A stretch of 64,000 nucleotides of DNA from Urbifossiella limnaea (lineage in GTDB: Bacteria; Planctomycetota; Planctomycetia; Gemmatales; Gemmataceae): NCBI RefSeq assembly GCF_007747215.1, contig NZ_CP036273.1, forward strand, positions 7,238,322 to 7,302,321, in the 5' to 3' direction. Positions 17,997 through 26,467 of the stretch are shown here, piece after piece. Position 1 is the stretch's first letter, and every line of letters starts with the position of its first letter. The translations under genes were made by a program, and so were the position numbers. The notes below the pieces were generated by a model that was not told the DNA's origin, made no database searches, and worked only from the letters and a program-made list of their open reading frames with translations.

Positions 17997-18686
17997 TCAG
18001 CGCAGCTTCAAACTCTTCAAGTGGTCGTCCAGCCAGGCACGTTGGGCGTCCGCCAGCGGCACGTCGGGCGGCGGCGCGGCCCTGTAGTCCACCTGCGCCC
18101 CGAAGTTCCCCAGGTCGTAGGCGCGGGCGAACGCCGCCTGCAGGTCCAGCAGCGCGTCGCGGTCGTCGGCGGCCAGCGGCACCTTGAACTTCGGCAGCCG
18201 CTTCGCCAGCGTCGTCGTGTAAATCTCGTACCGGTCCGGGGCGGCGCCGCGCGTCACCGTCACCGCGTAGTCGTACTCCGGCAGGCCGTCGCGGTTGAAC
18301 GTCAGCGTCGGCGTCCCCTGCAACACCAGGTCGATCTCCACGACGCCGGCGCGCTGGGCCAGCGCGTCGCGGCGGCGCTCCAGGTACGCGGCCCGGCCGG
18401 CGGCGGCGGTGCGGTTCGTCGGGCTCACCACCTCCACGAGCGTGACGAGCCGGCCGTCGGTGCGGTTGCGCACCTCGATGTACTCCTCGCTGTGGTCCTC
18501 CTTCACGACGGACGTGAACAGGGCCATCTCGGTGGTGTAGGCGCGGGTGCCGACGCGGGCCCGGTAGCGGTCCACGAGGCCGGGCAGGAGCACCTGGTAC
18601 AGGCACGCCAGCAGCTGGTGCTGGAACGCCGGCCACAGCTTCGGGTGCTCCAAATACGGGTCCATTCCGGGCAACGGACTGGGCAT
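17997..18686 (-). CDS. DUF4058 family protein
   Basis: 229 aa, beginning with the family hallmark MPSPLPGMDPYLE. The middle part VEVVSPTNRTAAAGRAAYLERRRDALAQRAGVVEIDLV carries an (E/D)-x-S-P and Lys/Arg pattern reminiscent of restriction-endonuclease-like folds, a relation suggested for related DUFs. The C-terminus ends with a short helix (WLDDHLKSLKLR). It converges on the Uma2 gene with 4 bp between the stops. Function unknown. Confidence 0.88.
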   Translation of the reverse strand: MPSPLPGMDPYLEHPKLWPAFQHQLLACLYQVLLPGLVDRYRARVGTRAYTTEMALFTSVVKEDHSEEYIEVRNRTDGRLVTLVEVVSPTNRTAAAGRAAYLERRRDALAQRAGVVEIDLVLQGTPTLTFNRDGLPEYDYAVTVTRGAAPDRYEIYTTTLAKRLPKFKVPLAADDRDALLDLQAAFARAYDLGNFGAQVDYRAAPPPDVPLADAQRAWLDDHLKSLKLR

Positions 18687-18756
18687 GGGAAAACCCTTGC
18701 GGGGGAATGCGTGCGCATTGTAGCCGACGACTCAGGCCGCGGTGAAGGGGCGGCGG

Positions 18757-18855
18757 GAATGCCGAATGCCGAATGCCGAATGCCGAACGACCGCGGCGGC
18801 GCTCACGCGGCCCGCCGGCTCGCGTTCTGTCATTCGGCATTCGTCATTCGTCATT
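18757..18855. repeat. Heptamer tandem repeats in inverted orientation (GAATGCC / GAATGAC family)
   Basis: Four GAATGCC units (18757-18784) are followed about 46 bases later by the reverse-complement type CATTCGGCATTCGTCATTCG (18831-18850). The two blocks can pair imperfectly. The same 7-bp theme forms a perfect hairpin at 40839-40916. It lies in the gap between divergent genes. Confidence 0.75.
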
Positions 18856-18912
18856 GGCGCCCCGCCCCCGCCCGGGGACAATGAACCCGAGTCGCCCCGC
18901 CGAGGTCCGCCG

Positions 18913-21432
18913 ATGCCCCGCACCCCGCTCCTCGCCGGCCTCGCCCTCGCCGTGTTCGCCGGCGCCGCGCCGGGCGACGTCGTCATCCTCAAGGACGGCT
19001 TCGTCGTCCAGGGGAAGGTCGGCAAGGAGATGGAGACGATCCGCGACCCGGCCACCGGGCAGGCGTTCGTCGTCGCCAAGGGGAACGGGTTCGACTTCCT
19101 CGACGACGGCGCCCGCGTCGTCATCTTCTCGTCGCACCACAAGCAGCTCGGCGAGGTCGGCAAGGACGTGAAGGTCCGCCCCGACTACCGCGCCTACCGC
19201 AACCTGTTCAAGGTCCGCACCAACAACTACCCCCCGCCCGTCGCCTGGTCGCCGCGCAAGACGCCCGACTTCGACGCCGCCTGGCGCCGCACGCTCGAAC
19301 TCAACGTCCCCGCCGGGTTCGAGCGCGTGGACCAGCAGGTCACGTACCTCGACCCGTACTGCTGCTTCGTGTCGTCGCGGTCGCACCAGTGGACGCTCAC
19401 GTACCGCACGTCCGAGATGGACCCCAAGATGGTCCGCAAGCTCCTCAGCACGCACCCCGACCTCGTGGAAGCCGACGGCAAGGCCGACCCGCTCAAGCGC
19501 GCCGCCATCGCCCGCTTCCAGAAGGACGCCGGCTGGCTGAAGGACGCCCGCGACGAGCTGGCAGCGCTGGCGAAGGCCAACCCCGGCCCCTACGCGAAGG
19601 AGGCGCAGGAGGAGGTGGACAAGGTCACCCGCGAGCTCGACCACGCGGAGGCCGAGTACGTCGCCGTCGAGGCCGAGGTCGCGGTCGCGGCCGGGCGGTA
19701 CGAGCGGGCCGGGCTGCTATTCCGCGCCTTCCCCGAGAAGACCGCCGACCCCAAGAGCCTCGACCGGCTCACGACCGCGAAGGCCAGGTGGGAGACGGCC
19801 CGCGACCAGTACGCCCTCGGCAAGCGGCTGCTCACGGCCATCACCGACGACCTGACCGGCGCGGGGAAGGCGGCGCCGTTCGTCGCCGCCGGCGGCGGGC
19901 TGGCGCGCTTCGCCCTGCCGACGAAGATCGACGCGAAGACGGCGGCGCTCGCGGCCGCGGCCGAGACGGTCGCCGCGGAGTTGCACCCCGACTCGGCCGG
20001 GCGGATCGAGTTCTTCGTGAACCTCGCCGCGCAGGCCGAGAAGGAGCGCGCCGCCGGCAAGCCACCGACGCGCAACCCGGCCGAGCTGCTGGCGACGGCG
20101 ATCAGCGGGTGGGCGAAGGGGAAGACGGGCGCGACGCCGGACCCGGTGCGGGCGCAGAAGGTGTGGAACGCCCGCGAGGCGGCGCTGGAGTACCAGCGCG
20201 GGGCGAACGTGAACGCCCGCAACGCCGCGCTCACGAAGTACCAGCAGGCCAGCACCGTCGGCCTCGACGAGCTGGCGCAGGTGATCGCGCTGCTGCCGCC
20301 GGCCGAGCCCGAGAACCTGAGCGCCCGCACGGGCGAGGCGGTGAAGGCCGGCCCGAACGTGCCCGACAACGTGTACCGCCGCACCAGCGCCCCTCACGGG
20401 CAGCGGCCCGTCGGCGTCGGCTACTGCGTCCGGCTCCCCGCCGAGTACCACCACGGCCGGGCGTACCCGGTCGTCGTCATGTGTACCTACCCGGGCGTGA
20501 AGCCCGAGGAGTTCCTGGGCTCGGCGGCCGCCGACGCCGACCGCCACGGCTACATCCTGGTCGCCCCCGACTGGGCCGCCGCGTTCGGCAACCGCAACCA
20601 GTGGGAGTGGAAGGGCGAGGACCACGACCTCGTCACCGAGGTGCTGCGCGACACGATCCGCCACTTCACCGTGGACACGGACCGCGTGTTCCTGATGGGC
20701 GCCGGCGAGGGCGCCGACATGGCGATGGACGTGGGCGCATCGCACCCGGACCTGTTCGCCGGGGTAGTGGCCGTGTGCCCGAACCCGAAGTGGCAGGGGC
20801 TGTTCATCAACTACTGGAAGAACGCCCAGAAGCTGCCGTTCTACGTGGTCAGCGGCCAGCTCGCCGGCGACGCCAACCAGAACCTCCGCTACCTCTACGA
20901 GCGGTGGACGGCGAACGGCTTCCCGGCAATTCAGGTGGTGTACAAGGGCCGCGGCATCGAGTGGTACCCGGCGGAGGTGCCGGTGATGTTCGACTGGATG
21001 GGGCGGAAGCGGCGGGCCAACGGCACCGCGACGCTCCAGTTCGGCGGCGGCGCCCGGTACGGCTGGCAGACGAACCGCGAGACGGACAACCGCTTCTACT
21101 GGCTGGGCGCCGACCGGATCGCGGCGGCGAACCTGACCAACCGCGAGGCGCCGAACCGCAACGTGACGCCGGCCGAGTTGATGGGCGACATCAAGGGGAA
21201 CAACCTGCTGGAGCTGCGCGGCCGGGGCGTGCGGACGATCTCGGTGTGGCTGGGCCGCGACATGATCGACTGGTCGAAGCCGGTGCGGGTGAACCTGAAC
21301 GGCAGCCCGGCGGTGGGCTGGCGGCCGCGGGTGCTGGAGCCGGACGCGGCGGTGATGCTGGAGGACTACTACCAGCGCGGCGACCGGCGGATGCTGTACC
21401 TGGCGCGGCTGGAGTTCCAGAGCCCGTATTGA
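18913..21432 (+). CDS. Secreted protein with C-terminal alpha/beta-hydrolase fold lacking the nucleophile Ser
   Basis: 839 aa from ATG 18913; the upstream open frame is repeat sequence. A signal peptide (LLAGLALAVFAGAAPG) leads into a beta-rich start (VVILKDGFVVQGKVGKEMET), then a long helical region (about residues 180-480), then from residue 500 an esterase/hydrolase-like domain (VGYCVRLPAEYHHGRAYPVV, VAPDW, DHDLVTEVLRDTIRHFTVDTDRVFLMG). At the nucleophile elbow the sequence is G-A-G-E-G (residues 596-600), so the usual Ser of GxSxG is Gly598. It is therefore probably a non-catalytic, binding version, unless another residue serves. No operon partner is evident. Confidence 0.8.
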   Translation: MPRTPLLAGLALAVFAGAAPGDVVILKDGFVVQGKVGKEMETIRDPATGQAFVVAKGNGFDFLDDGARVVIFSSHHKQLGEVGKDVKVRPDYRAYRNLFKVRTNNYPPPVAWSPRKTPDFDAAWRRTLELNVPAGFERVDQQVTYLDPYCCFVSSRSHQWTLTYRTSEMDPKMVRKLLSTHPDLVEADGKADPLKRAAIARFQKDAGWLKDARDELAALAKANPGPYAKEAQEEVDKVTRELDHAEAEYVAVEAEVAVAAGRYERAGLLFRAFPEKTADPKSLDRLTTAKARWETARDQYALGKRLLTAITDDLTGAGKAAPFVAAGGGLARFALPTKIDAKTAALAAAAETVAAELHPDSAGRIEFFVNLAAQAEKERAAGKPPTRNPAELLATAISGWAKGKTGATPDPVRAQKVWNAREAALEYQRGANVNARNAALTKYQQASTVGLDELAQVIALLPPAEPENLSARTGEAVKAGPNVPDNVYRRTSAPHGQRPVGVGYCVRLPAEYHHGRAYPVVVMCTYPGVKPEEFLGSAAADADRHGYILVAPDWAAAFGNRNQWEWKGEDHDLVTEVLRDTIRHFTVDTDRVFLMGAGEGADMAMDVGASHPDLFAGVVAVCPNPKWQGLFINYWKNAQKLPFYVVSGQLAGDANQNLRYLYERWTANGFPAIQVVYKGRGIEWYPAEVPVMFDWMGRKRRANGTATLQFGGGARYGWQTNRETDNRFYWLGADRIAAANLTNREAPNRNVTPAELMGDIKGNNLLELRGRGVRTISVWLGRDMIDWSKPVRVNLNGSPAVGWRPRVLEPDAAVMLEDYYQRGDRRMLYLARLEFQSPY

Positions 21433-21451
21433 GAGATGGCTTGGTCTGGTA

Positions 21452-21588
21452 GGTCGGGTCGAGGCTCTGCGAGGCCCGACGCGGGGCGTAAAGGAGTTAG
21501 GGAGGTAGCCCGGAGGCGCTATCGCCGCGGTTCTTCATCCAACGCACGTCGTGCCCCGCGTCGGGCCTCGCAGAGCCTCGACCCGACC
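21452..21588. repeat. Inverted repeat, 36-bp perfect arms (family A)
   Basis: Arms at 21452-21487 and 21553-21588 are perfect reverse complements, containing GGTCGGGTCGAGGCTCTGCG. A close relative with one mismatch is at 42245-42384, so this is a dispersed intergenic repeat. It lies 20 bp after the stop of the preceding gene. Confidence 0.92.
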
Positions 21589-21591
21589 GAC

Positions 21592-21740
21592 TAGTCCGTC
21601 TACCGATCGACGTCGGGCTTCGTCGCTGGGAGGACCGGCGAGCCGTTAGGCCGGGGCGCAAGCCCCGTCGGGGTTCTGGACCGCAACGGGGCTTGCGCCC
21701 CGGCCTAACACGCACCCGACATCGATCGGTAGCCGGACTA
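21592..21740. repeat. Nested inverted repeats (outer 26 bp, inner 24 bp arms)
   Basis: Outer arms 21592-21617 and 21715-21740 pair with two mismatches. Inside them lies a perfect 24-bp pair at 21645-21668 and 21686-21709, containing GGCCGGGGCGCAAGCCCC. Together with family A these structures fill the 328-bp gap 21433-21760, which shows no other feature. Confidence 0.88.
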
Positions 21741-21760
21741 CTACGGAAGGCACCGCCCCG

Positions 21761-22339
21761 TCAGAACCGCAGCCCGCCGAACACGCTGATGAGCGGCGTC
21801 ACTTGCCCGGCGGCGGCCTTGTCGTCGCGGCCGCTGTACCGGCCGCTCAGCCCCACGCCGACGCCCGCCTGGATGCCCAGCGAGCAGCCGACGCGGTCGC
21901 CGAAGTCGCGCCGCCACGCCACGTCCACCGTCGGCGCGAAGATCACCGCCTGCCCGTCGCGGAAGTTGAACAGCACGTCGACCCCCGGCCCCACCGTCAC
22001 GCCGTCGCGGTTGCCGCGGCTGACGTTGTACCGCAGCCCCGCCCCGGCGCCTTCCGAGGTGCCGAGCTTCGTCAGGATGCCGCCGTAGAAGGCTTCCACC
22101 ACGAGGGCCGTGCGGTCGCCGCGGTGGATGGCGATGCTCGGCCGGATGCCGGACAGCTGGCCGAGCATCAGGTCGAGGCCCAGCACCGGCTCGCCGGGGT
22201 CGGGGGCCGGGGCGGCGATGACCACCGTCTGGTTCACGTTCACCGGCGCGGCGGGCGGCAGCGCGGCGGGCGGCGCGTCCTGCGCCCGCGCGGCGGCCGC
22301 CGCGGCGGCGAGCGTCAGCAACACGAGCGGCAGGCGCAT
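21761..22339 (-). CDS. Outer-membrane/beta-barrel-like exported protein, hypothetical
   Basis: 192 aa from ATG 22339. A signal peptide (LPLVLLTLAAAAAAARAQ) and a Pro/Ala linker precede a domain of alternating beta-strands (GLRYNVSRGNRDGVTVGPGVDVLFNFRDGQAVIFAP..., ISVFGGLRF) ending in an aromatic residue, as outer-membrane beta-barrels do. It could be a small porin-like or surface barrel, but no specific family is recognised. It is transcribed toward the inverted repeats at 21452-21740. Confidence 0.65.
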   Translation of the reverse strand: MRLPLVLLTLAAAAAAARAQDAPPAALPPAAPVNVNQTVVIAAPAPDPGEPVLGLDLMLGQLSGIRPSIAIHRGDRTALVVEAFYGGILTKLGTSEGAGAGLRYNVSRGNRDGVTVGPGVDVLFNFRDGQAVIFAPTVDVAWRRDFGDRVGCSLGIQAGVGVGLSGRYSGRDDKAAAGQVTPLISVFGGLRF

Positions 22340-22454
22340 GGCGGTCCCCCAGGGCAGTGGGGGCGCGGCATAACTTGTCGCCGGATACGCATCAATCCCG
22401 ACTTTCGGCCGAACGTGCCGGCGGCGGTCGGTCTGATACTCTGTCGTGCCGCCG

Positions 22455-23526
22455 ACGCAATAGAGGCGCGCCGTAATAGTGGCGGTCACGACCGTCCCCC
22501 TCCCCGAGAACGGGTCAGTCCGCCGGCCGGGCGTCGATCATCCGGTTGACCAGCCCGGCCACCGCCCGCACCCGGACCTCGTGCCTCTTCCGCCCGTGCC
22601 GGTTCACCTGGGTCAGCGACTGGAACACCCGCAGCCGCCGGATCGTGTGCTCGACCACGATCCGGCGCCGGGACACCGCCCGGTTGTACCGCACGTCCGC
22701 CGCCGGCCGCGGCTTCCCCCGCGGCTTCCGCCGCGGGGTCGTACACACCACCCCGGGCCGCAACTCGCCCGCCCCGATGTACGCCTTGTCCCCGATCAAC
22801 CCGACCCCCTTCGGCAGCCGCCCCAGGAGCCGCGACCGCCCCAACAGCTTGAGGTCGGCCGTCGGCCCCGGCACGCTCGGCGGGACGTGGACGACCCGCC
22901 CGGTCTCCTCGTCCACCCCGACCTGACTCTTGACCGTGTGCCGCTTCTTCTTCCCCGAGTAGTCGGCCCGCTGCCGCCGCTTCGGCCGGTGCGTCGGCTG
23001 CTCGAACGTGTCCACCAGGACGGCCAGCCCGGGGGTGTGCCGGAGCACGGCCGGGAGGTCGCGGCGGTGGTGCTTGCCCGGGTCGGGCATTCGCATGGTG
23101 TCCTTCCCGGCCGCGGCGAGGACCGGGACGGACCACCCGGCGAGGCGGCGGGCGGCCGACTCGGAAACCCCGAACAGGTACCCGAGGACGGCGTAGGTCG
23201 GGTACACCCGGAGCCAGACGACGGCGAGCAGGATGCGGTCGGGGTGTTCGAGCCCGGTGGTGCGGCCGCCGCCGACGGCGCGGCTCCGGTCGGGTCGGTC
23301 GTGGCGGGCGAAGTCGGCGTCGGCCAGGGCCGGGAGGACGTCGGCGAGGAGGGCGTCGAACACGTCCGGGGTGACCCCGGTGAGGGACCGGAAGACGGCC
23401 GGGTTCTTCCGGAGGCGGTCGAGACGTGCGATCATGGGCGAGTGTTGGTGTGGGGTCGGAGCCGTGAGCTCAGCCAGGTTAGAACCCCACCCCTTACCCG
23501 GCTATTGCGGCGCCCCTCTAATGCGT
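22455..23526 (-). mobile_element. IS5-family insertion sequence (about 1.07 kb)
   Basis: Imperfect terminal inverted repeats: ACGCAATAGAGGCGCGCCG from 22455 pairs with the right end ending at 23526, roughly 21 of 25 positions matching. Flanked by CCG on both sides (22452-22454 and 23527-23529), a possible 3-bp duplication. Alternatively the element starts at 22463 with a TA duplication; both are in the range for IS5 subgroups. It encodes one transposase on the minus strand. Confidence 0.8.
22515..23435 (-). CDS. IS5-family transposase (DDE_Tnp_4 type with helix-turn-helix)
   Basis: 306 aa. An N-terminal helix-turn-helix region (YPTYAVLGYLFGVSESAARRL, about 79-99) is followed by an RNase H-like DDE domain: Asp142 (AVLVDTFEQP), Asp216 (LIGDKAYIGAGE) and Glu262 (IVVEHTIRRLRVF). 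The frame is intact and spans nearly the whole element, so it should be active. Confidence 0.93.
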   Translation of the reverse strand: MIARLDRLRKNPAVFRSLTGVTPDVFDALLADVLPALADADFARHDRPDRSRAVGGGRTTGLEHPDRILLAVVWLRVYPTYAVLGYLFGVSESAARRLAGWSVPVLAAAGKDTMRMPDPGKHHRRDLPAVLRHTPGLAVLVDTFEQPTHRPKRRQRADYSGKKKRHTVKSQVGVDEETGRVVHVPPSVPGPTADLKLLGRSRLLGRLPKGVGLIGDKAYIGAGELRPGVVCTTPRRKPRGKPRPAADVRYNRAVSRRRIVVEHTIRRLRVFQSLTQVNRHGRKRHEVRVRAVAGLVNRMIDARPAD

Positions 23527-23644
23527 CCGGGGAACCCCACCCCCTCTCCCGTGTACACACCGCACTCGGGCTGAGCTTTGATTGTCCGCGGGGTCGCACG
23601 CCCGGCGTCGTATACTGAGCCGTACCGCCCGCGCCGGAGCCGCC

Positions 23645-24460
23645 ATGTCCGCGTCGTCCCCGTACGGCCCCGCGATGGAGCGGGAAATCTGGAAGATCTA
23701 CCAGGAGTTCTTCGACCTCGCCGAGCGGCGGCGGCGCTGGAACATGCGCCTCGACATCCCCTGGGACCAGTGCAACCCGAACACCAGCCACGCCATCGCC
23801 GACGTGGTGGAGTCGTTCTGTGCCGTCGAGCTGTTCCTCCCGGACTACGTGGGGAAGTTCCTGCCACTGGTCCGCGGCACCCGCGGCCGGGCCTGGTTCG
23901 CGGCGAACTGGGGCTACGAGGAGTCGAAGCACTCGATGGTGATGCAGGAGTGGCTCGTGAAGAGCGGCCACCGCACCGAGGAGCAGATCGAGGAGGTGCA
24001 GAGCTGGGCCGTCATCGGCGAGTGGGAGCTGCCGACCGACGACGTGCGCGGGCTGGCGTGCTACACCATGTCGCAGGAGCTGGCGACGTGGCTCCACTAC
24101 CGCAACCTGCGGCTGCTCGTCGGCGAGTCCGACCCGGCGCTGTCGAAGCTGCTGATGCTGGTGGCGACCGACGAGCGGGCGCATTACGACTTCTACGTCA
24201 AGATCCTGAAGCTCCACCTGGCCGACGACCGGGCCGGCACGATCGAGCAACTGAAGCGCGTGCTGAACGGCTTCGCCATGCCGGCGACGCACCTGCTGGC
24301 CGACAGCCGCCGGCGGGTGGCCGCGGTGAAGTCGCTGAACATCTTCAACGAGGACAACTTCTACGCCGAGGTGTACCAGCCGATCCTGCTGGCGCTCGGC
24401 ATCGACAAGCAGGAGATGCGCAACCGGGCCGCGGTGCGCAAGAGCATCGTGACCCCCTGA
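23645..24460 (+). CDS. Acyl-ACP desaturase-like diiron protein
   Basis: 271 aa from ATG 23645. The ferritin-like diiron motif set of the type 2 fatty acid desaturases is visible: Glu62 in VVESFCAVE, E93-S-K-H96 in EESKHSM, Glu145 in MSQELATWLHYR, and E177-R-A-H180 in ATDERAHYDFY. It likely introduces a double bond into an acyl chain carried on ACP, tuning membrane lipids in the cytosol. A TATACT box about 25 bp before the ATG is a plausible -10. A hairpin with a T run follows the stop. It may also be an N-oxygenase of the same superfamily. Confidence 0.85.
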   Translation: MSASSPYGPAMEREIWKIYQEFFDLAERRRRWNMRLDIPWDQCNPNTSHAIADVVESFCAVELFLPDYVGKFLPLVRGTRGRAWFAANWGYEESKHSMVMQEWLVKSGHRTEEQIEEVQSWAVIGEWELPTDDVRGLACYTMSQELATWLHYRNLRLLVGESDPALSKLLMLVATDERAHYDFYVKILKLHLADDRAGTIEQLKRVLNGFAMPATHLLADSRRRVAAVKSLNIFNEDNFYAEVYQPILLALGIDKQEMRNRAAVRKSIVTP

Positions 24461-24463
24461 GTT

Positions 24464-24486
24464 CCGCCGCGAGCGGCGGCGCTTTT
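24464..24486 (+). terminator. Rho-independent-like terminator of the desaturase gene
   Basis: CCGCCGC (24464-24470) pairs with GCGGCGG (24473-24479) and is followed by CGCTTTT, ending at 24486. It starts 4 bp after the stop. The leading GTTCCGCCGC matches the hairpin at 44796. Confidence 0.65.
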
Positions 24487-24658
24487 CCGATTCCCCCGAC
24501 TGTAGCGGTTTTGCCACGTCTGCCGGCGGCGCGCGGCCCCGGCTTCGGGAGCTCGCTCACTTTGACTCACGTTCGCGCTGCGGGCGCGGTAGGGACCATT
24601 AGCCTGAATCAGACAGGCACCCCGCTCCCGCACCGGAGCCCCGTCAAGGGCACCCCCC

Positions 24659-25366
24659 GTGGTCACCACCCAGCCGAAGCAAACCGCGTCCGAAACTGTG
24701 CTCCTCGCCGCCGACGACCTGGCCTCGGCCGGCAAGGACGAGTTCACCGAATTCGACCTCACCGTCGCCGCGTGGTCGCTGGACCGCTTCCGGTTCGGCC
24801 TCCGCGGGTACGCCCAGTCGTACCCCGACCACAAGCGCGTGATGATGGAGATCATGGGCCAGAAGCCCAGCAGCCCCGTCGTGAACAAGTACCTGGAGAA
24901 GATCCGCCCCAACGTCTACAAGCTGACGCCGGCCGGGAAGACCGCGGCCGCGAAGCTCCGGGGCGGGGCGAAGGTGAAGCCGGTGCGGCGCGCCGTGACG
25001 GTGCGCGAGCTGTACGACACCGTGGCGGTGTACGCCGGCAAGCCCGAGTTCCGCCGCTGGCAGGACAACCCGGAGGAGCCGCGCGACTGGGCCGGCGCCG
25101 CGACGTTCCTCGGCCTGTCCGGCAAGAGCGGCCACGAAGACCCGGTGGCCCGGCTGGAGGAGGTGCGCGGCGCGATGAAGGCGGCGCTCGACTGGTGCCG
25201 CGTGGAGGAGGTGGCGTTCCTGACGAAGGGCTCGGGCGCCGGCGGCGCCCCGATCCACGTCCGCGACGTGTCCGACCTGCTCGACTTCCTGACGGCACTG
25301 ACGTACCGCTTCCCCGAGCACCTCGACGTGGAAGCGGGGGCGAAGCCGAAGAAGCGGTTTAGCTAA
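24659..25366 (+). CDS. Hypothetical protein with winged-helix-like N-terminus, facing a DNA methyltransferase
   Basis: 235 aa from a GTG at 24659 (VTTQPKQTASETVLLAADDL). Residues 10-100 read like a winged helix: DEFTEFDLTVAAWSLDRFRFGLRGY helices, YLEKIRPNVYKLTPAGKTAAAKL with the wing and a terminal Lys. The middle contains a conserved-looking YAGKPEFRRWQDNPEEPRDW and the C-terminus has two helices. I do not recognise a named family. It converges on the DNA methyltransferase gene at 25426, separated only by a 44-bp palindrome. A role linked to that methyltransferase (regulator or restriction-type partner) is possible but not shown. Confidence 0.65.
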   Translation: MVTTQPKQTASETVLLAADDLASAGKDEFTEFDLTVAAWSLDRFRFGLRGYAQSYPDHKRVMMEIMGQKPSSPVVNKYLEKIRPNVYKLTPAGKTAAAKLRGGAKVKPVRRAVTVRELYDTVAVYAGKPEFRRWQDNPEEPRDWAGAATFLGLSGKSGHEDPVARLEEVRGAMKAALDWCRVEEVAFLTKGSGAGGAPIHVRDVSDLLDFLTALTYRFPEHLDVEAGAKPKKRFS

Positions 25367-25375
25367 CGGGTTTTG

Positions 25376-25419
25376 CCGCTTGCGGCGTAGCGGCGTACAC
25401 GCCGCTACGCCGCAAGCGG
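25376..25419. terminator. Bidirectional terminator palindrome, 21-bp perfect arms
   Basis: 25376-25396 and 25399-25419 are perfect complements with a 2-base gap (CCGCTTGCGGCG core). It lies between two convergent stops and is preceded by TTTTG on one side. It belongs to the same CCGCTTGCGGCG family as 44796-44835. Confidence 0.75.
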
Positions 25420-25425
25420 TGGAAA

Positions 25426-26379
25426 TCAGGCCGCAAATCTCACCTGCGACGCCGCTGCGTACTCCGCGTCCGCCTCGAAGCCCACCCACTCGCGCCCCAG
25501 GTTCTCGGCCACAGCCCCGGTCGTGTTGCTGCCGGCGAACGGGTCGAGCACCAGCTCGCCGGGGTCGGTCAGGAACTTCACGAAGAACTCGACCAGCGGC
25601 TCCGGCATCGCCGCCGGGTGGCGCGGCACGTTCCCCTTGCGGCACTTCTCGTGGTACCCGCCGCGGCTCGCCGTGTTCGGGATCGGCAGCACCGCCTGCG
25701 GCTCCTCGGCCGGCGCCACCAGCACGTTCGGCGGGATGGCCCCGCCGTTGTCCGCCAGGAACGACCGCCGCCCCACCTTGTGCTCGCTCGGCCGCCGGCC
25801 CGACGAGTACGTGCCGCGGCTCAGCAGCTTCCGCATCGCGTCGCTGTACTCGGTCAGCACGCGGCGGTTGTCGGCCTTCGGCGTCGGCGTCGGGCTCAGC
25901 CACCACACCCGCGTGAAGGCGTCCTTCACCCGCTCGCGGCGCACGGCCACCCACTCGGCCGGCGTCGGCAGCCGGGCCGGGTTGTAGCAGATGAACTCCT
26001 GGCACAGGTGGAGCCCGGCCTCCTCCTGGAACGCCAGGAGCGCCTTGATGCCGACGGTGCTCACGGTCGGCGTGCCGGGGTTCCAGCCGTTGCCGAGCTC
26101 CATGACGATCGAGCCGGTCGGCGTGAGGAACTTCGTGAGCGGGATGGCCAGCGACGCGAGCCAGGCGGCGTACTCGTCGCCCTGGCGGTTGCCGTACTTC
26201 TTCGGCCGCAGCAGCGGGAACGGCGGCGACGTGAAGACGAGCTGCACGCGGCCGCGCAGGTCGTCGAGCGCCGGGTCGGCGAGGAGGTCTTCGGCCTTGC
26301 CGACGAGGAGTCGGCCGCGGTCGGTGGTGTAGGCGGCGGCCGGCGGGGCGGCGCGGCGGGCGGGCGCGAGGTGGGGCAC
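25426..26379 (-). CDS. Site-specific DNA methyltransferase (N4-cytosine type, class beta)
   Basis: 317 aa. Motif IV is TSPPF (residues 50-54), the (S/T)SPP form associated with N4-cytosine methylation, and it precedes motif I, DPFAGSNTTG (279-288), which binds S-adenosylmethionine; this order defines the beta group. The region between (about 160-250) should contain target-recognition elements. It is about the size of M.PvuII-type enzymes. No restriction endonuclease is recognised nearby, although the convergent gene at 24659 is uncharacterised. Target sequence unknown. Confidence 0.88.
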   Translation of the reverse strand: MPHLAPARRAAPPAAAYTTDRGRLLVGKAEDLLADPALDDLRGRVQLVFTSPPFPLLRPKKYGNRQGDEYAAWLASLAIPLTKFLTPTGSIVMELGNGWNPGTPTVSTVGIKALLAFQEEAGLHLCQEFICYNPARLPTPAEWVAVRRERVKDAFTRVWWLSPTPTPKADNRRVLTEYSDAMRKLLSRGTYSSGRRPSEHKVGRRSFLADNGGAIPPNVLVAPAEEPQAVLPIPNTASRGGYHEKCRKGNVPRHPAAMPEPLVEFFVKFLTDPGELVLDPFAGSNTTGAVAENLGREWVGFEADAEYAAASQVRFAA

Positions 26380-26467
26380 GGCGACTCACTTCCGTGTGGT
26401 CGCGGGCCGAACGCGGCCCGGGGGGCGGGAGTATCCGCCGCCCGCGCCGCGGGTGTCAAGCCCGGTG

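Noticed and set aside
18757-18855. Short regularly spaced repeats as a possible CRISPR
   Set aside because: Units are 7-bp heptamers without spacers, and the second block is inverted; they are tandem and hairpin repeats. The same applies to 40839-40916.
24555-24605. TTGACT as a -35 box for the 24659 gene
   Set aside because: No acceptable -10 hexamer lies at 16-18 bp.
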